DNA of 26,037 bases from Pseudomonadales bacterium (lineage in GTDB: Bacteria; Pseudomonadota; Gammaproteobacteria; Pseudomonadales; Moraxellaceae). The notes below the pieces were generated by a model, which saw only the letters and a list, made by a program, of their open reading frames with translations, did no database searches and had not been told where the DNA came from. Location of the stretch: contig JABEVH010000090.1 in assembly GCA_013043915.1 (NCBI GenBank), positions 1 to 26,037 of the forward strand. The letters run 5' to 3'. The position numbers and the translations under genes were made by a program. Positions 1-7,039 of the stretch are shown here, one piece after another. Each line of letters begins with the position of its first letter. Positions within the stretch are counted from its first letter, which is position 1.

Positions 1-65
1 AAAGCTGAACCGGTCAAGGCTAACATCATCGCCAGGAGGGTCTTTTGCACAGTCTGCATTTTCAT
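1..65 (-). CDS. Start of an exported protein (partial, runs off the left edge)
   Basis: Only about 21 codons are inside the window. Read on the minus strand from ATG at 65, the peptide begins MKMQTVQKTLLAMMLALTGS: two lysines followed by a hydrophobic stretch ending in small residues, which is what a Sec signal peptide looks like. A strong Shine-Dalgarno (AGGAGGAG, 78-71) lies five bases before this ATG and overlaps the stop codon of the outer-membrane protein gene, so the two are probably co-transcribed and coupled. A second in-frame ATG at 59 is possible but less well spaced. The function cannot be told from this fragment; an envelope or periplasmic partner of the upstream barrel protein is an inference from position only. 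Confidence 0.6.
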   Translation of the reverse strand, partial: MKMQTVQKTLLAMMLALTGSA

Positions 66-77
66 GTTGGCTCCTCC

Positions 78-1466
78 TTAAAACATGGCGTTGATGACAA
101 AGGTATAAATATCGGCGTGACCATTTAAGGGTGCATCGCTGAACATACCCCAGCCTCCACCTCCGAACCCTCCAGAATTACTACCCAACCCGGTCACATA
201 GGACCACTCCAGCTTGGCAGACATTTTGGGGGTTATATCGTAGCGTAGACCTAGCGTATAAGAGGACTGTTGCATACCTTGGTTGGCAATACTTTGCTGT
301 GCCAAATTGGATGCATTAATCGCATTCGCCACTCCAATTTGACTTAGCCCATATTGACTGGCTGCGTAGCTTTGCAAGGTAGAGGTATTGGCCGGATTAT
401 TAAGCTCACCCAAGGCCTGAGAACGCCGACTGTTTCCAGCTGTATTGGTACGCGTCGTACTGTAGGTAAAGTTGGGTAAAAAATCCCCCATGTGATAACC
501 CAGCAATACATAGCCACGGAAGGGATCCTGCAATATCCCTTGCGAGTATTGCAAGTCAGCCACTTCACTCATCACCAGCAACGATCCATCATCATAGATC
601 ATGCCGAGATTATAGAAGGTTGCCAGCTGGTCACTGATACCCGGATTACCTACGGTAGTTAGCAACTGATTCAAGTTATAGAACATCTTGCCCGGCGTTT
701 GATCATCGGCAAGGTTCAGATTGACATTACCCGCATTAACACCACCATGGAAGGTAAAGTTGCCCGTATAAACATTAAAGTTGAAGCCCCGGACATTCTT
801 GATGTCAAAACCCAGCGGTATATAGGGCGAATTATGCGTGGCCGGTGCATCTCCGGCAATAAAGCCAAAATCGCCGCTGACATCACCCAACATCCAGGAG
901 TATTTACCACTGATCCCATCATAGGTGTTGACCGGATTGGCATACATCTCAACCGGAGGGCGTGCCCACGGGTAGGACATGCCTACGTCCAACTGCTCCG
1001 ACAACATGTAAAAAGGGATACGTTGCCGCCCCATACGTAACTGTACATTGCTGGTCGGCTTGAAGGTCGCGTAAGCCCAGGCATCCTCGACCTGGTAATC
1101 CTGCGTCCCGTAGGAGACCAGCTGTGCCGTTACCGAACTGCGGCTATCAATGGTATAATCGGTCTGTAAACCCAATATCCCATCTTGGCTCCACGAAGGT
1201 GTGCCGCCGATATGATCGTAATAGGGTGTGTATTGTAAAGGGTTAGTGGGACTGGTCACCACCGTGCAATTGCTCGATGGCCGCATGGCGCCTGAATAGC
1301 CCGTTGACGGACACGTCGGCATAGATTTCATATCACTACCTGTCACCCCGGCCGTTAAAAACCCGTTGATTCTCAGGTTATCATCTGCCCAGCCTGGAGT
1401 TGATGCCACCAGAGCCAGACTCGCCAGCCCCAACGACACCTCGCACACCTTGCTCAATACTGTCAT
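78..1466 (-). CDS. Outer-membrane beta-barrel protein, porin-like
   Basis: A protein of about 462 residues that starts with a signal peptide (hydrophobic core SLGLASLALVAS, likely cut after TPGWA) and ends in phenylalanine (FVINAMF), the usual C-terminal signature of outer-membrane barrels. The middle is rich in alternating aromatic and polar residues typical of amphipathic strands, with barrel-like segments such as VQLRMGRQRIPF. This fits a channel or porin in the outer membrane; the substrate is unknown. I chose ATG 1466 rather than the ATG at 1481 because AGGAG (1479-1475) sits eight bases before 1466 and overlaps the upstream ATG. A glycine-rich stretch (NSGGFGGGGWG) near the C-terminus lies just before the last strands. 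It is divergent from the hydrolase gene and is followed 12 bases later by a second exported protein. Confidence 0.75.
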   Translation of the reverse strand: MTVLSKVCEVSLGLASLALVASTPGWADDNLRINGFLTAGVTGSDMKSMPTCPSTGYSGAMRPSSNCTVVTSPTNPLQYTPYYDHIGGTPSWSQDGILGLQTDYTIDSRSSVTAQLVSYGTQDYQVEDAWAYATFKPTSNVQLRMGRQRIPFYMLSEQLDVGMSYPWARPPVEMYANPVNTYDGISGKYSWMLGDVSGDFGFIAGDAPATHNSPYIPLGFDIKNVRGFNFNVYTGNFTFHGGVNAGNVNLNLADDQTPGKMFYNLNQLLTTVGNPGISDQLATFYNLGMIYDDGSLLVMSEVADLQYSQGILQDPFRGYVLLGYHMGDFLPNFTYSTTRTNTAGNSRRSQALGELNNPANTSTLQSYAASQYGLSQIGVANAINASNLAQQSIANQGMQQSSYTLGLRYDITPKMSAKLEWSYVTGLGSNSGGFGGGGWGMFSDAPLNGHADIYTFVINAMF

Positions 1467-1656
1467 CCCAGTTCTCCTCATTTGTTGTATCTGGGTACGA
1501 CAAGTGTAGAAGGTTTCATAAAAAATCCATTAATTTGAAATAATTTTGTATGTAACGTCATTGCGACGCCGTTTCCTGTTTTCGTTAAACTGGCCCTTAG
1601 AGCATTTTGAACTAGACTTTATCAAGATTAGAAGCTGACTTTTGCAGGAGTGTCTT
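1467..1656. promoter_or_regulatory. Divergent intergenic region between barrel protein and hydrolase
   Basis: This stretch must hold the promoters for both divergent genes. For the hydrolase, TTGAAC (1607-1612) and TAGAAG (1629-1634) are spaced 16 bases, which would give a leader of roughly 15 bases. For the barrel gene, TTGATA (1625-1620) and TCTAAG (1601-1596) are spaced 18 bases on the minus strand. Both -10 elements are weak matches. An A/T-rich block at about 1517-1551 may also matter. No clear operator repeat was seen. Confidence 0.35.
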
Positions 1657-2655
1657 TTGCTCGGACTTATCAATCAGCCCCCTGTACAGACACGATGGGT
1701 ATGGTCTCCTTCCGAAGAAGCAACACCTGAGCAAATCATTGATGCCTGGATGGAGCTTGCCTCAGATTTGCAGGTTGCTCAGGCTGCCACGCGGGTATGG
1801 CATTGTGGCCGCGGTGAACCTGTCATCTGTCTGCACGGGGCGATTTCATCCGCATTGGTATACCGTTATCTGTTGCCACAACTTTCTGAATGCGGTCTTC
1901 ATGCTATCGCTATCGACTTTCCCGGCATGGGATTAGCTGATCGCCCCAACAAAGACTTTGACTATAGCTGGTGTGGCTTGGCACGTTGGCTGACTGATGC
2001 GCTGAATGCCCTTGGCTTTGAGCGCATTCATCTGGTCGTACACGACACGGCAGGCCCTATTGCTTTTGAATATGCACGCTTAATGCCTGGGCGTATCGCC
2101 TCGATGACCATCATGAACAGTCTGGTAGCCACCGCACGTTATCAACGACCGTGGTATATGAAACCTTTGGTATGGCCATGGATAGGTCCTCTTTATCTGG
2201 GAAACATGTCAACAGCGCTCTTTACAAAACTTTACCGTCAATATGGCCTGACTACCCCAGTACCTACCGCTGAACTTCATGCTCACTGGCAATTACTGCG
2301 CCAAAAAGATTCAGGTCGGGCTTTTCTGCAAATCATGCGCCGTTTTGAATTATCCCAGGAATTTGAACGCGCTATACACCTCAGTTTACGCGGACGTCAA
2401 TATCCTGTTCAGTTACTATGGGGACGCTATGAACGAGCCCTACCTTTGCAATACCAGGGGCAAGAAGCTCGTGAGATACTGGGATTGGAAATGCTGCAAC
2501 AACTACCGGGCGGGCACTTTTTGCAGGAAGACTGTCCAGATATACTTGCCCGGCAAATCAGTCATTTTGTACGGCAGCACACCACCCTGCCGCAGCTTAG
2601 CCAAACATGGCAACGACCTAACCCCCTCACCACATCAGGTCATCTGGGATCTTAA
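1657..2655 (+). CDS. Alpha/beta hydrolase, haloalkane-dehalogenase/epoxide-hydrolase-like
   Basis: A 332-residue alpha/beta hydrolase. The oxyanion-side motif CLHG is near residue 60, the nucleophile elbow VVHDTAG near 130, and a catalytic-type histidine in GGHFLQED near 287. The nucleophile position holds Asp, not Ser, which in this fold points to dehalogenases, epoxide hydrolases and relatives; the usual HDWGG of dehalogenases is HDTAG here, so the true substrate is uncertain. Cap-region helices follow the elbow. I chose the TTG at 1657 because GCAGGAG (1644-1650) sits six bases before it; a longer TTG start at 1642 would place this Shine-Dalgarno inside the gene. The protein has no signal peptide and is likely cytoplasmic. 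Its 3' end overlaps the convergent DUF2058 gene by 29 bases, so the last residues share DNA with that gene. Confidence 0.75.
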   Translation: MLGLINQPPVQTRWVWSPSEEATPEQIIDAWMELASDLQVAQAATRVWHCGRGEPVICLHGAISSALVYRYLLPQLSECGLHAIAIDFPGMGLADRPNKDFDYSWCGLARWLTDALNALGFERIHLVVHDTAGPIAFEYARLMPGRIASMTIMNSLVATARYQRPWYMKPLVWPWIGPLYLGNMSTALFTKLYRQYGLTTPVPTAELHAHWQLLRQKDSGRAFLQIMRRFELSQEFERAIHLSLRGRQYPVQLLWGRYERALPLQYQGQEAREILGLEMLQQLPGGHFLQEDCPDILARQISHFVRQHTTLPQLSQTWQRPNPLTTSGHLGS

Positions 2656-3145
2656 AGCGCTCATCGTACTCAGGATCACCGGTCTGTTCTAAGGCCGTGA
2701 TCGCAGGAGCCAGGATCAAGTCAGCACATTTGGCGGCAACACGCTCCGCATCCTTAAGCAGCAGTATAACCAGCTCATCATCTACTCTGGCCAGACGTAA
2801 CCGGCCAGAACACAGATCTTCATGCTGCTGCGGGTGCAACCATAGTTTTCGCACCTTATGATCGACAACCACATGATAGGCGCATTCACCCATCTGGCGG
2901 GGTTGCGCATGCGCCAAAATCATCTGTCGGGCACTGGCAAGACGCTCATGTGCCTCTCGTTCCTGTGCCTGCTGCGCCTGACGTTCGCGCTGTTTTTCTA
3001 CCTGAACCTGGCGCTGTTCTTCAACCCGCCGGCGCAAAGCCTCATCTTCCCCCTGAACCCGCGCTTGACGCTTGGCATGTTCTGCCTTGCGTACGGTTTT
3101 TGCATCGGCCAGACCGAGTTTTTTTAGCTGATCACTTAAAGACAT
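2627..3145 (-). CDS. yaiL: DUF2058 family protein (YaiL-like)
   Basis: A 172-residue protein that matches the DUF2058/YaiL family, whose members have been described as nucleoprotein-like or regulatory but have no settled function. The N-terminus is MSLSDQLKKLGLADAKTVRK, followed by a highly charged R/Q/E-rich helical stretch at roughly residues 20-75 that should form a coiled coil, then a compact C-terminal domain with YHVVVDHKVRKLWL and the end EYDERFKIPDDLMW. I chose ATG 3145, which leaves eight bases after the previous stop and has GAGG just upstream; the longer alternative overlaps the upstream gene. It is the last gene of the GntR-smc-zipA-ligA cluster and overlaps the convergent hydrolase gene. 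Confidence 0.8.
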   Translation of the reverse strand: MSLSDQLKKLGLADAKTVRKAEHAKRQARVQGEDEALRRRVEEQRQVQVEKQRERQAQQAQEREAHERLASARQMILAHAQPRQMGECAYHVVVDHKVRKLWLHPQQHEDLCSGRLRLARVDDELVILLLKDAERVAAKCADLILAPAITALEQTGDPEYDERFKIPDDLMW

Positions 3146-3153
3146 CTCCAACC

Positions 3154-3594
3154 TCACCCCTGTCCACGCCAATGACCACCGACCTCATGCTCCCAGGCAC
3201 AACGAACGTCCATAGGCTTATGCGGCAAGTGACTCTCGCCCTGCGGTTCCCATACGAAGGTATGATGTCCTGCATACTCAGTTTCAAGATGCAATCTGGC
3301 CTGTACCCAGTAAAGCTGGCCCAACAAGGACTCAAAAGCCTCCATCCAGGATTTCCACTCGTACTCGATACCTCGTCTGGCCATACCAAAATGAATGATG
3401 CTGGTCTGCGAGACGCTGGATAACTCATTCAGACAAGACTCAGCGAACAGGTTCCTGCCCAGCAAGGGAGAGCCTTCATGATCAGGCAACGAAGCCAGTA
3501 CCGACAGATTATGCTCACGACGAAACCTGCCTCCTTCCCCCTGTATCCAGGCAACATCACGGATGATGCCGTAAACCACCGATTCCTGCTCCAC
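3154..3594 (-). CDS. Uncharacterised 146-residue protein in the smc-zipA-ligA cluster
   Basis: I do not recognise a family. The protein is soluble, with no signal peptide or membrane segment, and is rich in Trp, His and Glu in its second half (WKSWMEAFESLLGQLYWVQ; a later HHTFVWEPQGESH stretch). The GTG at 3594 is preferred because GGAGG (3605-3601) is six bases upstream; that Shine-Dalgarno overlaps the stop region of the SLT lipoprotein gene, so translation is likely coupled. A TTG at 3615 would extend it by seven residues and overlap the upstream gene. It lies between the lipoprotein and the DUF2058 gene in an uninterrupted minus-strand run, which supports it as a real gene, but gives no specific role. 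Confidence 0.7.
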   Translation of the reverse strand: MEQESVVYGIIRDVAWIQGEGGRFRREHNLSVLASLPDHEGSPLLGRNLFAESCLNELSSVSQTSIIHFGMARRGIEYEWKSWMEAFESLLGQLYWVQARLHLETEYAGHHTFVWEPQGESHLPHKPMDVRCAWEHEVGGHWRGQG

Positions 3595-3605
3595 AGTCCC
3601 CTCCG

Positions 3606-4202
3606 CTAGAACCAATGATGCTGGCTGCTCTCCAGATCAGCTATACAACCTGCCAATTGCGCCGCATAACGGTGCGAGGTGGTTTCCACATGGCGCGCAA
3701 TCGCCAGCAACCATGATTTACCCGCATACGTATGTCGTGCGTACCCGCCCTGACCTTCATGATAACTGAGGTACAAATGATAAGCGTCACCCGGAGCAAT
3801 ATGATTACGCATGACACTGCCATGATCGTACCAGCCCATAAAATCCACAGCATCGGCAAAATCATCACGGCTGGCAAAGTCATGCCCTGCATCATGCCGG
3901 TAGACTTGCCAGGTATCGTCTTTGGCTTGCGCATAACCATAGGCATTGGAAGGACGCACCCCTGGGATAAAACCCAAATAGTAAGGTCGCGCAGGCTTGG
4001 CCTTGGCTCTATACCCGGACTCTGTTCTCATCGTCGCCATCAGGATGGGGATGGGTATTTTCCAGCGTTCACTAGCCGCCTTGGCATCGCGGTACCAGTT
4101 TTTTTTCTCCTGAAAAATTCGACAAAGATCATCAGGATGCGATGGCGGCAACGTTGCGCATGCTCCCAGCAACAATATTATGCCTAACAGTAGCCATCTC
4201 AC
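3606..4202 (-). CDS. Lipoprotein with lysozyme-like (SLT) transglycosylase domain
   Basis: A 198-residue lipoprotein. The N-terminus MRWLLLGIILLLGAC carries a lipobox with the lipidated Cys at residue 15; the next residue is Ala, not Asp, so sorting to the outer membrane is expected. The rest resembles a short lysozyme-like SLT domain: a helix ending in the Glu-Ser pair (RTESGY, Glu about 61), then AYGYAQAKDDTW, then YLSYHEGQGGYAR, the order of motifs seen in lytic transglycosylases. The likely role is peptidoglycan cleavage or binding. The GTG start overlaps the ligA stop as GTGA (4199-4202), so translation is probably coupled. Activity is not proven; some relatives of this size have not been shown to cut peptidoglycan. 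Confidence 0.75.
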   Translation of the reverse strand: MRWLLLGIILLLGACATLPPSHPDDLCRIFQEKKNWYRDAKAASERWKIPIPILMATMRTESGYRAKAKPARPYYLGFIPGVRPSNAYGYAQAKDDTWQVYRHDAGHDFASRDDFADAVDFMGWYDHGSVMRNHIAPGDAYHLYLSYHEGQGGYARHTYAGKSWLLAIARHVETTSHRYAAQLAGCIADLESSQHHWF

Positions 4203-6211
4203 AGATCAACACCCTGTTCGCGCAATAGCCGTAAAAAATCAGCTTCACTCCAGACGGGCACACCTAAGCGCTCGGCCTCAGCAAGTTTGGAGCCTGCCTC
4301 AGAACCGGCAATCACCGCCTGAGTCTTGCGCGATACACTTCCTGATACCTTGGCACCTAGTTTCAATAGGTGTTCACGCGCCGCATCTCTTGTCATGCTG
4401 GACAAGGTACCGGTCAACACAAAACTACCGCCCTGCCAACCAGCGACCACCTGAACTTCTGGCCAATGCACACCGCAGGCGAGCAGATCATTCATAATCT
4501 CGCGGTGATGCTGCTGATGGATAAACGCCAGCAGAAAATCTGCAGTAACCGGCCCTACATCGATCACGCGCAACAGTTCCTCACGGCTCGCCTGCAACAA
4601 AGCCTCCATCGTTCGAAAGTGTTGCGCCAGATTAAGCGCCGTGGCTTCGCCGACGGTGCGTATGCCCAATGCATACAAAAACCTGGGCAGGGTAGTCTCC
4701 CGACTACGCGCAATCGACAGCAGCAGGTTATCTGCCAGCTTTTCACCCATGCGATCAAGCGGCAATAACTGCTCTTTGGTTAGGCGATAAAGGTCCGCAG
4801 GTTGATGCACCTGATCATGATCAATCAATTGTTTAAGCCACTGCTCCCCTAATCCATCGATATCCATGGCACGGCGTGATACAAAATGACAGAGAGCTTC
4901 TAGCCGCTGAGCGGGACAATAAAGGCCTCCGCTGCAACGAGATATCGCTTCACCTTCGGGACGAATAATCTCCGAACCGCAAACCGGACAGACCGATGGC
5001 ATCTCAATACGCTTAAAGATGCCTGTGCGCTGCTCCAACAGCACCCGATCAATCTTGGGTATGACATCACCGGCGCGGTATAAAACCACAGCATCACCCA
5101 CCTGCACATCCAAGCGATTGATCTCATCCATATTATGCAAGGTAGCATTGCTGACCACCACGCCGCCAACGTTAACTGGCTCCAGCCTAGCTACCGGCGT
5201 CAAAGCTCCGGTTCGCCCCACCTGCCAATCAACCCCCAGCAAATGCGTCACCACCTGCTCCGCTGGAAACTTCCAGGCAACTGCCCAGCGCGGAGCCCGG
5301 GCGACAAATCCCAGTATCTGCTGCGCCGAAAGAAGGTCAACTTTAACGACCATCCCATCGATATCAAACGGTAACCGTGAACGATTTTGTGCAAGATCCT
5401 GGTAGGACTGCTTACAAAACGCCAGCCCCTCTCCTGTCCCCCAGGGTTCTGCGATCTTAAAACCGAACCCGCGTAACCGCTGCAAGGTCAAGGTATGGCT
5501 AGCAGGCAAGGCTGAACTGCACTCAGCCACGGCGTAAGCATAAAACTCCAGGCCACGCCCGGCAGCGATCTTAGGATCGAGTTGACGTACGCTACCTGCC
5601 GCTGCATTACGAGGATTGGCAAAAACTTTCTCTCCCCGTTCCTGTGCCTGCTCATTAAGCGCCAGAAATACGGACTTAGGCATCAACACCTCACCCCGCA
5701 CTTCCAGGAAATCAGGCGCAGTCCCCTGCAAACGCAAGGGCACCGTAGGCAGCGTCCTCAGGTTATGCGTAACATCTTCACCCTGCTGGCCATCACCCCG
5801 TGTCGCCGCCAGCACCAGGCATCCACGCTCATAACGCAGGCTGATGGCCAGACCATCGAGCTTGGGCTCACAGACGTAACCCACCTCAATACCTTCAGGC
5901 AATTGCAGGCGCTCGCGCACACGGCGATCAAAATCGACAAGATCCTGTTCGGAAAAGAGATTATCCAACGACAACATGGCAACACGATGTATCACACTGT
6001 TAAACGTCGCCAGCGGTTGAGTCCCAACGCGCTGCGTCGGAGAATCGGGGGTCACCCATTCAGGATACCGATCCTCCAACGACTTCAGTTCTACCCATAA
6101 GGAATCATAAGCTGCATCTGAAACCTCAGGATCATCCAGGCTGTAATAGCGATGAGCATGGTAACGCAAACGCTCACGCAGAACTTCCAGCCGCTGGCGT
6201 TCCACGCTCAC
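4199..6211 (-). CDS. ligA: NAD+-dependent DNA ligase LigA
   Basis: The 670-residue protein has the normal LigA length. It seals nicks during replication and repair using NAD+. Visible landmarks: the N-terminal NAD-binding YHAHRYY region, the adenylation motif CEPKLDGLAISL with nucleophile Lys at about 117, the nucleotidyltransferase core to about 320, the OB fold including VGRTGALTPVA, a four-Cys zinc finger at about 408, 411, 426 and 432, helix-hairpin-helix repeats at about 440-585, and a C-terminal BRCT domain (from about 590, SFVLTGTLSSMTRDAAREHL). The start is GTG at 6211, overlapping the zipA stop as GTGA, the same arrangement as at its own 3' end. The gene is intact and sits directly after zipA, as in Pseudomonas. 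Confidence 0.97.
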   Translation of the reverse strand: MSVERQRLEVLRERLRYHAHRYYSLDDPEVSDAAYDSLWVELKSLEDRYPEWVTPDSPTQRVGTQPLATFNSVIHRVAMLSLDNLFSEQDLVDFDRRVRERLQLPEGIEVGYVCEPKLDGLAISLRYERGCLVLAATRGDGQQGEDVTHNLRTLPTVPLRLQGTAPDFLEVRGEVLMPKSVFLALNEQAQERGEKVFANPRNAAAGSVRQLDPKIAAGRGLEFYAYAVAECSSALPASHTLTLQRLRGFGFKIAEPWGTGEGLAFCKQSYQDLAQNRSRLPFDIDGMVVKVDLLSAQQILGFVARAPRWAVAWKFPAEQVVTHLLGVDWQVGRTGALTPVARLEPVNVGGVVVSNATLHNMDEINRLDVQVGDAVVLYRAGDVIPKIDRVLLEQRTGIFKRIEMPSVCPVCGSEIIRPEGEAISRCSGGLYCPAQRLEALCHFVSRRAMDIDGLGEQWLKQLIDHDQVHQPADLYRLTKEQLLPLDRMGEKLADNLLLSIARSRETTLPRFLYALGIRTVGEATALNLAQHFRTMEALLQASREELLRVIDVGPVTADFLLAFIHQQHHREIMNDLLACGVHWPEVQVVAGWQGGSFVLTGTLSSMTRDAAREHLLKLGAKVSGSVSRKTQAVIAGSEAGSKLAEAERLGVPVWSEADFLRLLREQGVDL

Positions 6212-7035
6212 ACAGATACTCCCGAAGCACGCATCAAACGTTGTCGTTCAAACTCCTGTACCTTAAGACGGAGATGCTCGGCAAGTTGCAACGATAATGG
6301 CAAGCGCTGCTGATCCACCACCACCCCTCCCAGATCATGCGCCAGCCGCCGGACGGTATCGAGCATAAGATCATAGGTTTGAATACTATTAAAACCTGGC
6401 AAGGTCATAAAAAAACTAACGCCGTAACAGTCCGTCATGGTCAAGGTATCGATATCAAAATAGCCCGGCTCAACCGCATTAGCCATACTAAACAGCACTT
6501 CTCCACGTCCACTCGGGTGCTCATGGCGGTGAAAAATCTGCATATCACCAAATCGCAGGCCGTAACCCAAAGCCAAACGCAATAACATTTCCCCGGAAAA
6601 CACCTCGGTTACCGAGGGTAAAACATGCAAGACGATAAAGTCATCTGCCACCACCTTAGGAGGCTCCTTCGCCTGAACATCGACATGAACTGGCTGTTCA
6701 GGCTCAGGCTCTACAGGCGGTAGTAGCACTACCTCTTGCGCAAACATATCCTGTTGTTCAGGCTCATCCTGATGTCCTTGCAACAAGGGCAGCTCATCGC
6801 CAACCTCCCCCTGCATGTTCAGAAGGCCTGCTCCTGATGGTGAGTTGTCCCGATCGATAACACGAACCGGACCAATCATCTCCTGAACACTTAACTCCAA
6901 CGACGTATTGGGCACCGGCTCAAGACGCATACGCAATTGTCGGCGGCGATTATGCCAAATACGAAGAACACCATCGAGGACAACCCCTAAGGTCAATATC
7001 CCTACCAAGGCAAGCAACCAGGAACGCAGATCCAT
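6208..7035 (-). CDS. zipA: Cell division protein ZipA
   Basis: A 275-residue ZipA. The N-terminal membrane segment (about residues 5-25, SWLLALVGILTLGVVL) anchors it in the inner membrane and is followed by a basic patch (HNRRRQLRMR), a variable acidic and Pro/Gln-rich linker to about residue 130, and a C-terminal FtsZ-binding domain (about 135-270) with DFIVLHVLP, FSMANAVEPGYFDID and FFMTLPGF. ZipA tethers FtsZ to the membrane and stabilises the Z ring. The start is four bases after the smc stop and the stop overlaps the ligA GTG. The gene order smc-zipA-ligA is the conserved gammaproteobacterial one, which together with the domain layout makes the call firm. Confidence 0.93.
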   Translation of the reverse strand: MDLRSWLLALVGILTLGVVLDGVLRIWHNRRRQLRMRLEPVPNTSLELSVQEMIGPVRVIDRDNSPSGAGLLNMQGEVGDELPLLQGHQDEPEQQDMFAQEVVLLPPVEPEPEQPVHVDVQAKEPPKVVADDFIVLHVLPSVTEVFSGEMLLRLALGYGLRFGDMQIFHRHEHPSGRGEVLFSMANAVEPGYFDIDTLTMTDCYGVSFFMTLPGFNSIQTYDLMLDTVRRLAHDLGGVVVDQQRLPLSLQLAEHLRLKVQEFERQRLMRASGVSV

Positions 7036-7039
7036 CGTC

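Noticed and set aside
699..1040. 113-codon plus-strand open frame opposite the barrel gene
   Set aside because: The opposite strand encodes a convincing outer-membrane protein with signal peptide and terminal Phe; the antisense frame has no recognisable feature.
2950..3423. 157-codon plus-strand open frame opposite the DUF2058 and 146-residue genes
   Set aside because: It crosses the junction of two well-supported minus-strand genes, has no family resemblance and no good Shine-Dalgarno.
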